Part shown: in pieces, positions 53,194 through 63,532 of the stretch
Position numbering within the stretch: the stretch's first letter is position 1
How the letters are laid out: each line of letters opens with the position of its first letter
DNA from: Amanita rubescens
Taxonomy: Eukaryota > Basidiomycota > Agaricomycetes > Agaricales > Amanitaceae
Assembly: GCA_015039365.1 (NCBI GenBank)
Contig: WION01000005.1
Span: forward strand, 310,001-374,000
Direction: 5' to 3'
Length of the DNA stretch: 64,000 bases
Program-made: the position numbers and the translations under genes
The notes under the pieces: model-generated
The model's input: only the letters and a program-made list of their open reading frames with translations
Told to the model about the DNA's origin: nothing
The model's database searches: none

Positions 53194-53459
53194 CTCAATT
53201 GTTTCTTCGTGTTCTTCGTCTCCTTCATCCTCGTAGACAGCATCGCCTTCGCCTACTCCAGCTTGCTGATTGTCTAAGCGTCCGAAGCTGTCCTCATTCA
53301 AACGAGGACTATTCAATCTCGTACTGAGCCTCAACTTCAGCGCGGAAGGCAGCCAGACAGACGGAACGGGTCGTTTGAGCAACGTGGTTTGAACATCCTG
53401 ATACGGTGAAGTCGCGGTTACAGCCGGCGTATCATGTCATGACTTTAACCCTCAGGACC

Positions 53460-55340
53460 CGGATCTGGCTACAGGGACGGATAGTTGACTCCACTGGCGA
53501 AGAATGAATGGCCGCAGAGCAAAATGGGCCAAGACTTGTGACGCCTCACCCAATGCAGTAACAGAATTCCTGCAAAGTCTCGGCGTAAGTACTAAACGAC
53601 TCGTCTTCAACAGGTGAGTGCTATCAATATGCTTTAAGGGTTGCCGAGCGCCTGGGCCTATCATACAAAAATGTTCACGAGTTGAATGCCCTAATTGACG
53701 AGCATTTGCCAAGACGCCCGCAATCCCATCAATATCAGTCATATTGCAGACGAAAAGTTCACGCTACATACTCGGAATGTTATCGAATGCCTTGAAGCCC
53801 TCTATGGGGATCCAGCATTCACTCTATATCTCATTAATAAGTCCGAGTGGCACTATACATGATCAGGCACTCCAACTGGTGAACGTTGACGTGTTTATCA
53901 TGATATGCATACCGGGAACTGGTGGTGGGAAATCCAGGTTCATACTCTTCGAGTGTTTACCATGTGCGTCAACTTACCTCTTTTTTTCAGCGCGTTCTTG
54001 AGGGACAAAAGCCAGGCGCAACTGTCATGCCGGTTATCATTTCAATGGACCAGACGCGTGCAAACCATCATGGCGGGGGCCATATACTGGTTGCCTTTTT
54101 ACCAACTACAGAGCTTAACACTGCCCCTGATAAAGCCTCTCGTCGTCAAATCTTTTCCATCTCTGTCTACATCGGATACTCGAGCCACTGGAAAAATTGG
54201 AGATTAAGGGTGCCACCATGAAGGATAGTGATGGAACACAACGGCGTGTGCATCCCATTTTTGTCGGGGATTACCCGGAACAAATCCTAGTGACTTGTGT
54301 CAAGTCTGGTCAATGTCCGAAATGTGAGGTAGCAAAGGAAGATCTAGGTGACCCAAATACATCGTCAAACCTCCTCAATATTCTTGCTGTTCGCGTTGCC
54401 CTTAACGGAAGCGACAATGATAGCGCTTTTGTCGATGCGTGCACAGAAGCCGGCATCAAGCCTGTTTCCCATCCGTTTTGGAAAACCCTTCCATATGTTG
54501 ACATATTCCAAGCAATAACGCCCAATGTCTTGGACCAGCTCTTTCAAGGTGTATTCAAACACCTTGTTTCGTGGTTAAAGCAGCCCTATGAATTCCGAGA
54601 GATTGATGCCCGTACTCAGCGACTCATTCCTAACCATCATATTCAAATATTCCCGAATGGGGTAACAAGTTTTTCGCGCGTCACTAGCGAGGAACACAAC
54701 TTCATCAGCCGGATTATTTTGGGAGTGATCGCTGACATGCGTTTGCCGACTGGGATGGATTCCGCACGCCTTGTGCGCGCTCTTCTTGACTTTATGTTCA
54801 TAGCCTGTTGTCTCGGCGCGCCATCTCATGTCGATGAGGAAAGCCCTTGACGAGTTCCACCGCAACAAGCAGATATTTATTGATTCAGGAATTTGCGACA
54901 TCCCTCAACTTCATGCTTGCGTGCGCTATGTAGCCTCACTCAAACTGTTTGGCACAACGGATAACTACAATACGCAGCAAACGGAGAGATTAAAACTCGA
55001 CTATACGAAAGAAATGTATCGCGCCTCAAATACGGACGATGAAGACACAGACTATGAATACCCGCAGATGACATCGTGGCTGGAACGACTGGTTGATGCT
55101 CCTTGGCAACAACAAACTCATGGGACGAGACGACCATATCCCTCTCGCCTGGCTCATATCTCAGTCTGTCTCCCAGCAAAACCGCAAAGAGGTCAATCGG
55201 TGCCAGCGCGCCACAACAACGGCGACATCATAATAATCCTGAACTCACGCTCCCGTCTATCCCACATTGACTGTCTCTCCGCTGATGATATGCTTGGCTT
55301 CTACAGGTTGTATACGTTTTGTAGCAACTGTCAGGAGTGA
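53460..55340 (+). mobile_element. Degenerate Plavaka (CACTA-like) transposase
   Basis: Segments in three frames line up in the order of a Plavaka transposase, a basidiomycete DNA-transposon protein. They are RAKWAKTCDASPNAVTEFLQ; GLSYKNVHELNALIDEHLPR; EKFTLHTRNVIECLEALYGD; VYHDMHTGNWWWEIQ; KPGATVMPVIISMDQTRANH; then the long frame 54197-54850 with RRVHPIFVGDYPEQILVTCV, CPKCEVAKEDLGDPN and DIFQAITPNVLDQLFQGVFK; and 54828-55340 with KALDEFHRNKQIFIDSGICD and LKLFGTTDNYNTQQTERLKL. The copy is broken: a frameshift near 53745, two in-frame stops (53860-53862 and 53887-53889), a shift near 54170 with loss of part of the domain, and a shift near 54835. The usual C-terminal part past 55340 is not readable. 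Terminal inverted repeats were not identified. Confidence 0.8.
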
Positions 55341-55541
55341 TTTGATATCGCTTAACACGGGATTGAGTCTTGACCTCGCTATAATTTACATGTTTCTTGA
55401 TTCTCTCAATATAAAGTCTGCTAGTCTGCAGAGACATGCCTGGCCGCCACGCGAAGCGATGGCTCACACCTCACAAGTAAGCATATATCTATCTCATATG
55501 CGGTTGCGGGTATTGCCGCGCAAGCGGTCGTACGTTCTATA

Positions 55542-56641
55542 ATGGAGGCTCAGTCAGAATGTCGGGGTTTGAAATTTGAAATTGTCACTATGCTCGTGTA
55601 TGGCGGGTCGTCAGTGAGCCGACTCACTCACGCTCTAATGCCGAACTCTCCACATGCTTCCAACCAAACTACGCACATAAAAGCCTTGAACGAAATTCGA
55701 TCAAAAATAAAGGAGTGAGCTAGTAGCCTGCTCATATATCTCATCTATTTTACATTTGCAGAGCTTCGGGCAGACGCGTACATATCTATGCCTTTAATAT
55801 TCATCCAGACCAACTGAAGTCTGCCTATGACTTGCTTGACAAAGCAGAGCAACGGAGGGCGATGAGGTTAGTTGACATTCTACCAAGGCCCAATTTCTGA
55901 CATTGTTTTAGGGTAACGTACAGCGATGACCACAACTTCATCGTTAGGTACATGCCAGGTGCAGTCCACGAGGAGACTTGTTGGTCCTGGGCTGCCGCTC
56001 TTAGCTTCGCTCTTACGGAATTAACCCCACCACCGCATACTTTCATGGCTCCGGGATGCGCAGCCTGTGGAACAACGAGTACGTTCGATATAACACATAA
56101 TTTTTTAGAGTCTGGGTTCACCACCCTTTCTTCCTTCAGCCTTTGAACTTGGACCGAGGCAGAAGCAGGCAGATGCCGGTATCCGACCTATCCCATCTCG
56201 CCTTCCTAGTGTTGTCCTCGAGGTTGGGGATTCGGAAAGTCTTACACAGCTAAAAATCGATGCGAAGCTTTGGCTTGAACACATGCCTGAGGTTAGTAGC
56301 CAATCTCTTCCTTTGTTGCCACTGACTCACTGGAACTTCTTCAGGTACAGCTAGTCATCCTTCTTTCAATCAGCCCCCCCATTGCCCCCCACCTTGATTT
56401 GCCACGCATCATCATCCAATTGTGGCGAGGCTATCCCCCCCGTAATCCTCCACGCACGGCAGCAGCTCGGGCCAGGCAAGCCCGCATGGCCTGGGAAGCT
56501 AACTGGACTCATGAGGCAACACTACTGTACATATTACTATCCGACATTTTCAGAGGACCTGCACCGGCAGTCTATGGTGACAATGACCGTGTGTATTTGG
56601 ATACTGTAACTTGGCGGCAGGCTATTATTAATGCATATTAA
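55542..56641 (+). CDS. Putative PD-(D/E)XK nuclease-like protein
   Basis: ATG at 55542 gives MEAQSECRGLKFEIVTMLVY. Four clean introns can be removed (first donor GTGAGC at about 55715, then near 55867, 56080 and 56292). The joined protein, about 270 residues, reads ASGRRVHIYAFNIHPDQLKS, HNFIVRYMPGAVHEETCWSW, RQKQADAGIRPIPSRLPSVV, LEVGDSESLTQLKIDAKLWL, VQLVILLSISPPIAPHLDLP, and ends WRQAIINAY. The core D-x(n)-P-x-VV-L-E-V-G-x-S-E-S-x(8)-DAKLWL, followed by a hydrophobic strand, has the layout of PD-(D/E)XK nuclease-fold proteins of the Uma2-like or fungal restriction-endonuclease-like kind (acidic D, then E, with a later Lys). Nuclease activity is inferred and unproved. It lies just after the Plavaka remnant, same strand. 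No disabling change was seen. Confidence 0.6.
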
Positions 56642-56985
56642 TACATTGTAATTGTCATTACTTTGAAGATCTTGAAGTTAGCATAAACAATGCCTTGCTA
56701 TTGCCCAGACAGGGTTTACGGTCAGCCTGAGGTATGCCCTTGGCACACTTATCAGCCCCCCACTGTGCTCACTGTTCACAATGGTCCCAGGCCCCCACTG
56801 AGCTCACGCTCACACTCACATCCTCCATAGCTCCCATACATGTGGTCATCAGTTGGTAGCTGCTGTCAATGCATTTGGAGACACGATGCAAGTGTTTGAA
56901 CCAAACTTAAAAAAGACGGATAAAAGTCACCAGATGACATGAGATATATTATGCAGGGCACTGTTAGACAAGAAATGAGCATAGC
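56642..56985. other. Gene-free stretch with a 17-bp direct repeat
   Basis: About 345 bp between the nuclease-like gene and the COQ5 stop. It contains a near-perfect 17-bp direct repeat, GCCCCCACTGNGCTCAC, at 56755-56771 and 56791-56807 (one mismatch), in a C-rich patch. Nothing else is recognised. Confidence 0.5.
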
Positions 56986-57977
56986 TTACACCTTTACTCC
57001 TGTGTGGACGCATGAAATCCCGCCCCAGAGGTTTTTCCATGCTCCTCCATCAACATCCTTTCCAGTCGCAAACCCTGCATCTCGAATCATCTGCGAAAAC
57101 TCGTTCTGTGGTGGGAACCGTCGAATGGACTCAACCAGGTATTGATAAGAATCTCGATTGCCTGCAAGAATCGTCCCGAGTAGGGGTATCACAGAGAAGG
57201 AGTACTGGTCATATATCCTAGAAAGAATGTCAGAATAGATTGTGAAAGTCAAGTGTCAATCGTACGTGCTAAGCAAAGGGTTTTCGACTTTGCTAAACTC
57301 GAGGCAAGCAAAAGTCCCACCCGGTTTCAAAACTCGGTATGCCTCCTTGAGGACGTCGGGTATTGATGTACAGTTTCGAATCCCAAAGGCAATAGTGTAC
57401 AGGTCGTATGTATTATCTTGAAACTCTGACGTGGGTAATTCTTGCGCGTTGGCTTCATGGAATGATACCTGAGGTGCTAGAGCAACGCCATTAAATCGTA
57501 CCGCCGAAAGGAACAGAAAAACGTACTGTTGTGATACATAGTCTTCTTGAAATTCCGATAACCTTCTTTGAGCATCTGACCATTGATGTCCACGACTTCT
57601 ACTGTGGTTTCCCTATCCGCATAATTCTCTCTTGCATAATCCAGTATGCGGAGGGCAATATCCCCCGTTCCACCTGCGACGTCAATGCAACGCATTGGAC
57701 CCCTCCTCCCTGGTTTCAACGCGGACACGAAAGAATCTTTCCATAGCCTATGGACTCCTAGCGAGGACGCGTCATTCATAAGATCGTACTTGGACGCAAC
57801 CGAATCGAAGACATTCTTCACAAGCGATTCTTTCTCATCCTCTAGGACTGTCTTGTACCCAAATGACGCTGTTTTCGGCTGCCCTTCTTCATGTGGAATG
57901 TTCTGGGAATACAGCCGACGGACTACGCGGGGTGCAGGCGCCAACCGACGTAGAGCTATTCTGGAGCCGAAGAGCAT
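56986..57977 (-). CDS. COQ5: 2-methoxy-6-polyprenyl-1,4-benzoquinol methylase Coq5
   Basis: Coq5 is the C-methyltransferase of ubiquinone biosynthesis on the mitochondrial inner membrane. ATG at 57975-57977 gives [20 protein letters not shown], a strong presequence. SAM-binding motif I is [19 protein letters not shown]. The family start [20 protein letters not shown] and [20 protein letters not shown] is clear. The spliced second half has [79 protein letters not shown] and the end [20 protein letters not shown]. All expected UbiE/COQ5 blocks are present. It is divergent from FCF2 with 83 bp between starts. Confidence 0.95.
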
Positions 57978-58060
57978 ACTGCAGTGAACGCGTCGAGTTG
58001 CGGTTTACTATTCTAATTCAAATCCACGTGGTAGCAACTTTTTTTAGAACACCCATTACG

Positions 58061-59085
58061 ATGTCGTCTTCTCCCGGCAAAGGGAAGCAAAAAGCTCTAG
58101 GTATGCTACCACCTACGAATCAATTGTCTCCTATTTATGTGTTCTGTCAGTCGAAGAAATAGTCGAAGAAACAGAGGCTGAGACATCATCCAGCTCAGGA
58201 TCAAGTTCTTACTCTTCGGAATCAGACTCCGAAAGTGAAGGCAAACCGTCAGAAAACGAGAAAGATGTTGCGTTACACAACCAACATGAGTCAGAAGAAG
58301 AAGAGGATGTAATCGAACTCGAGAAGGAACCTCCGTATGTGCAAGTCTCTTTTTCTCAACTTGTATCTCAACATGATGTCAGGCCAATACCACGCCTCGG
58401 TACTTCGATTCCAACTTCAATATATCTACAGTTAGACGCGATATATCCAAGACTACTGGACCCAGAGGTAGAAAAGGCGGAAAAAGCTGCCTCTGGCTCT
58501 GCTCCTGCGCCGCCGATACGACCGCCAGAGCTGAATAAGGATGGCACGCGAATAACAAAAAAGCAAAAGAAAGAGGTATGCGCTTGGTCATGCAATGCAG
58601 AACTCTTTTAATATCCCATTTCTTCAGTTAAAGACAAAAACTGCCGGTCCTGGCTGGTTTGATCTTCCTGCGCCCTCGGAGTCTGAACTTCCCCTTCTAT
58701 ATCGTGAAGTCGAAGCTCTGCGTCTCCGAAATCAACTTGATCCAAAGCGCTTCTACCGGAAGGACGAAGGCGAAGGCAAGGGTATCAAAGGACTGCCAAA
58801 GTACTTCGCTGTACGTTAACCTCCCGTGATGGGCCATTGGATTCTATAAATTTATGTAAACCACAGATTGGCACCATTGTACCTTCTACGACTCCATTCG
58901 ACACAACGAGCGCCGATAACCTTCCCAAATCACATCGGAAGAGAACAATAGTAGAAGAACTCGTGGACGATGCCGAGGCAAAGAGATATACCAAGAGAAA
59001 GTTCAACGAACTGCAGGCTGTCCGGGAATCAAAAGGCAAAAAAACACTTGCTGCAAAAAAAGCCTTACGGCAACCAAAATGGTAG
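58061..59085 (+). CDS. FCF2: rRNA-processing protein Fcf2
   Basis: Fcf2 is a nucleolar SSU-processome factor needed for 18S rRNA maturation. ATG at 58061 gives MSSSPGKGKQKAL, then an acidic Ser/Glu-rich region (near 58160-58330). The conserved Fcf2 domain is read from three exons: KTKTAGPGWFDLPAPSESEL and REVEALRLRNQLDPKRFYRK, then GIKGLPKYFA, spliced to IGTIVPSTTPFDTTSADNLP, then RTIVEELVDDAEAKRYTKRK and FNELQAVRESKGKKTLAAKK. The Lys-rich end is usual. It converges on UTP3 with 45 bp between stop codons. Confidence 0.92.
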
Positions 59086-59130
59086 CCAACCAGTATCCAT
59101 GTATTCGTAGCATAAGACAACATGCAAATA

Positions 59131-61317
59131 CTATGCCAGACGAACGCCCTTGACAACTTTGGATATACCAGATTTTTCGCCCTCGTAATACCCGCCGCTC
59201 CCCGACAGGCCACCTTTGAAAGTGGCCTTTTGAGATGCAACTTTTTTCTTTGCTTTTTCGTACTTTTCGCGTTTCCTGACTCTGGGATTGCGCGAACTTT
59301 TTGGTCGGTGGGGTGTAAGTCCTCTATTTGTAAGAATAGCCTTTGTGAGAGAGCGTGGCCCATCCGCGGTTTCCTCAACCAAGTTCTGCCTGAATGTCTG
59401 TCAGTTAGAAATTTCATCTTATTGCTTAGATCTACAAACCGTAGCTCAGCCTGCTTCGTCTCATAGTCGGCCCTTTTCTTTTCTTTTCTCTGTTTGGATT
59501 GTTTCTTGACAAGATTGTAGTAACCGTCAGCGTCTTCATCTTCATCTTCGTTATTCGACCGCGGTTCTGGCTCAGCATCGTCAAGGTCAGCGCCACCTTG
59601 ATTCTTGACGCGGTCCTTGGCTTCTTTGAGCATCCTGGCGTCTTTCTCTTTCCGACGCTCGCGATAGGGTATATCGTCGTCACCACCCAGAGCCTGCCGC
59701 GCGCCTTGTCGCCTTGCACCCGCGCTCTCAATCTTCGATGTATGGAACCGCAAAGATTTTCGCCGTGCACTCTTGTCGGCGGCGTCTGCATGCTGCAAAG
59801 AGAGTGCTTCTCCGTAGACATCTGATACGCTGTCCTGAGTTGAAGTCTTAGGCGCTGACGCGTTGGTAGATTTGAAGACTGGCTCCACTAAATCAAAGAT
59901 AGGTTGCACGGGTGCAGACGAATCTTTAGCTGTCTTTCTTTTCTTTTTGGGTCGCTTTTGCAGGGTATCTTGTTGTTCAGCTTCAATTCTTCGCCCGTCC
60001 CGGTATACGATGGCATCTTTGAGCAGTTCACTCAACTCTTGAGGTTCCAATCGACCAATTCGCCCTGCAAACTCTTCACTGATATCTAGTTCATCGAAAT
60101 CTAATTCAACACCCTCCTCGTCTTCGTCTTCATCTTCGTCAAATTCGTCTTCCGAATCTGCAGGGAAAAAGTCTAACTCTTCCAAAGTTGCTAAACTTTG
60201 TTTCAGCGTCAGCAGCTGTGTCATGATAGGGTGCGCCCGGAGCATTTCTGGTCGTTGCGCATACTTCTCCTTTGCGCGAAGGTAAAGGTAAAAAGTCAGT
60301 GTCGTTGCATACGTCACTAGTGTTTCTACATCCCGTTTAGTATTAGTTACCGATTCGTTCATAGAAACTTACGATAGTACAAGTGCATCATACCGAGGCT
60401 GGGTGAGTCGCAATCCGTAAGCCATATTCTGATACGCTCGCAATTAATTTCCAAGTGAGATCCCAGTCTCCTGAAACGTACTTATTGCACATGAGACGGA
60501 CTGTTGGAAGACTCTGAACCGCATCTTCCCAATCTCTCGCCAAAGCCAGAGCCTCGGGATTATTTTTTTCGAGGTGGCGCAACAGTGACTTCTTGTCATT
60601 TGGAAGAGCAGGCAGGACGACGGGAGCTGGTTCGGCAAGGTCACTGAGAATCGTTGTAAGCAACAGACTAGCATACGAATGAAGCCCGCTTACTCGATCT
60701 CCATTGGCTGTTCATCGTAAGGATCGTTCAGTCCAAAATCATTTTCGTCCATGCCATCTCGAGCCTTTATCTGTAGCCGCATCGCCTCCTCTTCTTCCAT
60801 TTTCAGAGCTTCCTCATCGTCCGATTCAATCTGAGCAGCATTCGATGAATAGTATTCAGATGCCTTGTGCCCCCATGATTCTTCTTCTTCTTCTTCTTCG
60901 TCTTCTTGTTCATCCTCGAACAAAGATTTCTTTTTCTTTTTTCCTTTCTTCTTCTTGTCTTTTGATTTTGAGGGTTTGGGCTTGGAAGACTCGGCGTCCT
61001 CCAATTCATCTTCATCGTCCTCGCCAGTTCGTAGCTCCTCTTCCGACTCGTCATCTTCCAAGCCTTTCAGCGCAAACACCTCGTCGTCATCTTCCAAGTC
61101 TTCATCGACCTCACCCTCGAGTAGTATTCTGTCACGGGAAGTGTGAACTGCTAAAGTCAAGCCACTGCCAAAGCCACAAGTCGCGATACGTACACTGGTC
61201 TTCTTCATCAAGGGGAATATCTTCCAATGTATTCCATTTTTGTACGCTCGCGTCCGAGCGTTTAAAGGGACGCGGACCCTTCTTTTTGCCTGAGGTGTTC
61301 TTTGGACGTCGCGGCAT
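59131..61317 (-). CDS. UTP3: U3 snoRNP/SSU-processome protein Utp3 (Sas10)
   Basis: Start at 61315-61317 gives MPRRPKNTSGKKKGPRPFKR. Highly acidic and Lys-rich stretches follow (near 60860-61100). The Sas10/Utp3 central domain spans ALARDWEDAVQSLPTVRLMC and, after an intron, VETLVTYATTLTFYLYLRAK and HPIMTQLLTLKQSLATLEEL. The conserved C-terminal Sas10 domain reads DGPRSLTKAILTNRGLTPHR and PKSSRNPRVRKREKYEKAKK, ending TFKGGLSGSGGYYEGEKSGI and SKVVKGVRLA at 59131. This is the hallmark of Utp3 (PF09368-like). It works in the nucleolar 90S pre-ribosome. It is tail to tail with FCF2, which has the same pathway. Confidence 0.94.
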
Positions 61318-61403
61318 CAGAGAAGTTTCGGCAACTTAAAATTTGGACGCGACTAGAAATACAGTATACTATAGTGTATCCTCTACTGTGTAGTTTACGC
61401 CAG

Positions 61404-61776
61404 CTATGATGTTGTTTTTGCCTTGGATGTCGTGCTATATTGCTGGCATGAGCAGAGTGGTGAGGGATGACGAGTTTGACCATACCCTCCTGCTACTGCT
61501 GCATTTTTCATAATCGTCAGCTTTCCGGACGATGCTGCAGAGACCATCTGCGCTTCTATCGACTTGTTTATCTTAGTGCTCAATGTCTGTATCTGATATC
61601 TGAGAACATGTCGCTAGTTTAATCAAAGTAACATTTATGACCTTGTGCATCGCCGCTTGCTTCACCAACGCTGGTTTTTTCGGCGCGATATACTTCTTGC
61701 CCTTCTTGAGACTAACAGATTTTGCTCGATTAGAGGGTGACTTGCTCTGCAGACCTTTGGTCTTCCCTTGGACCAT
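61404..61776 (-). CDS. Small basic DUF2462-like protein
   Basis: ATG at 61774-61776 gives MVQGKTKGLQSKSPSNRAKS and LKKGKKYIAPKKPALVKQAA. After a short intron (about 61577-61643) it continues TLSTKINKSIEAQMVSAASS and GKLTIMKNAAVAGG. This follows the small lysine-rich family related to human Leydig cell tumor 10 kDa protein homologue (DUF2462), with the M(A/V)QG start and KK...IAPKK core. The frame is open upstream to 61821 (MAERPSRGNF...), but the MVQG start matches the family. The function is unknown; small basic proteins of this kind are often nucleolar. The stop is taken at 61404; the last 25 residues are unlike the family, so a further intron is possible. Confidence 0.65.
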
Positions 61777-61882
61777 GGTGGGTTGGTATTGAAAATTCCC
61801 ACGTGACGGCCGCTCCGCCATTGACCGAAGTTTGTGAGCTCAATCTAGCCTACCGCTTTATTACTTGCTGCAGAGGCCAGCG

Positions 61883-63341
61883 ATGCTTGGGTCGCGCTCC
61901 AGCATATTGCGCTTACGCGTAGCTTTCCATAAACCATCTCAGGTGGATATCCTGCTGTTCGGCGTCTGTGTTGGCTAATTTTTGATTAAAAGAGAACATA
62001 TCACGACCTCGTTACTCTCCCTACAAGAAAACCCGTCATCGCGCAAGGGCCACCAGGATACAGTGCCGTCTCTGGGCATACTGTAACTGTGTTCGGTTGT
62101 ACCGGATTCCTTGGTCGATACCTCGTGTCAAAATTGGGTAAGAGTGTATCCGTGTTATTGGGGGTATACAATAACTAAGCAACATGTGTAGCAAAGGCGG
62201 GGACCCAAGTTATTGTACCCTATCGCGATGAGGATGAAGCTAGGCTGTTCAAGCCTATGGGTGATTTGGGCCAGATAGTTCGATTGGTATTGTCCAAGGT
62301 TGTTAAGGTTACGGCCAAGGTCCTCACTCTCTGTCCAGGAATGGGATATCCAGAACGAAACACAAATAGCAGAATGTTTGAGACACTCTAATATGGTGTT
62401 TAATCTCGTTGGGCGTGACTACGAGACCAAGTAAGCATAATGCCATAGACAACAGAGTTGCCTCATGATATGCTTTTAGGAACTATGACTTGACATCGGT
62501 CCATGTTACCGGTGCGGAGAGGATTGCCAAGATTGCCGCTCAGGAAGGAGTCTCACGCTTTGTTCACGTATCTCATCTAAATGCAAACCTGACATCGCCT
62601 TCCAACTTCTATCGGACCAAGGCGGAAGGGGAAGAAAAGGTCAAAGTGGCATTCCCAGGAGCGACTATTATTAGGCCAGGAGCTCTGTTCGGCTACGAAG
62701 ACAAACTATTGACGAATATGGCTGGTAGGTGATGACGATAGTTGGCAACCGCCGAATTAATTAAATCCTTCTAGTTTGGCCGATATGGTGGCAACTAAAC
62801 CAAGCCCAGACAAAGATACGTCCAGCACACGTAGGTTCCATGCGTCAAATCGACCATAGAGGAAATATTAACTTTGTCTAGGTCATGGACGTGGCACAGG
62901 CGCTCACGAACCTGGTTTCCTTGCCTCAGATATCCCGCACGCTGTCATTGCCAGGACCATCTACGCTGACGTATGAGTATCTTCTTGACCTCGTATCTTC
63001 TGTTACCCTTCGGCCGCCATCCCGGGCACCGACGCTTCCAAAGGCCATTGCGACGCTTCTTGCGCGGGCCGGGCAGCTAATCTGGTGGCCAGCGTTAAGC
63101 CCTGATGAAGTCACCAGAAGGTATATTGACGATGTAGATGTACCTGGGGACTGGGACGCGGTAAACGTCACGCCGACAGAAATAGAGCAGCATGCGATCA
63201 CATATTTACGGAGATACCGATCTGCGTATGTCGTAATAGCTTGTCTCCTTGGAAGCACTGACACAGCTTTACAGAGAAAACCTTGTTCGACCCGTGGCCT
63301 TCCCTCCCAGACCAACTTTTGCCGTAAGTGTGGAAGATTAA
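61883..63341 (+). CDS. NADH:ubiquinone oxidoreductase subunit NDUFA9 (complex I, NUO-40)
   Basis: ATG at 61883 gives MLGSRSSILRLRVAFHKPSQ, a mitochondrial presequence. After an intron the mature start is YHDLVTLPTRKPVIAQGPPG. The Rossmann motif VTVFGCTGFLGRYLVSKL follows. Next come AGTQVIVPYRDEDEARLFKP, LGQIVRLEWD, HSNMVFNLVGRDYETKNYDL, EGVSRFVHVSHLNANLTSPS and FPGATIIRPGALFGYEDKLL, which are diagnostic for NDUFA9, an atypical short-chain dehydrogenase that binds NADPH and sits in the peripheral arm. The last exon, spliced at about 63227/63275, gives ENLVRPVAFPPRPTFAVSVE and ends at 63341. It is divergent from the DUF2462 gene (106 bp between starts). Confidence 0.93.
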
Positions 63342-63532
63342 CCGGTTTAACAGGATTTAATATCAGTGACTTGACAGGCCGAGTCAGAATATTAATTGTA
63401 GTCAAGGAGTTACATCTCTTATTAGAATACGCGTAGAGATACCTCCGACTGGAACAAGGATAGATTTACATACGGTGTGAGTGAGCGGAGAGGGTGATAT
63501 ACGTGCTAGAAATAATGTATGTATGCGTGGGA
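63342..63532. other. Intergenic region NDUFA9 / TOM22
   Basis: About 190 bp between the two convergent stop codons. It holds both 3' ends and nothing else that I recognise. Confidence 0.5.

Noticed and set aside
60704..61339. 211-codon plus-strand frame
   Set aside because: Antisense to the acidic region of UTP3; Leu/Ser repeats are the mirror of Glu/Lys codons.
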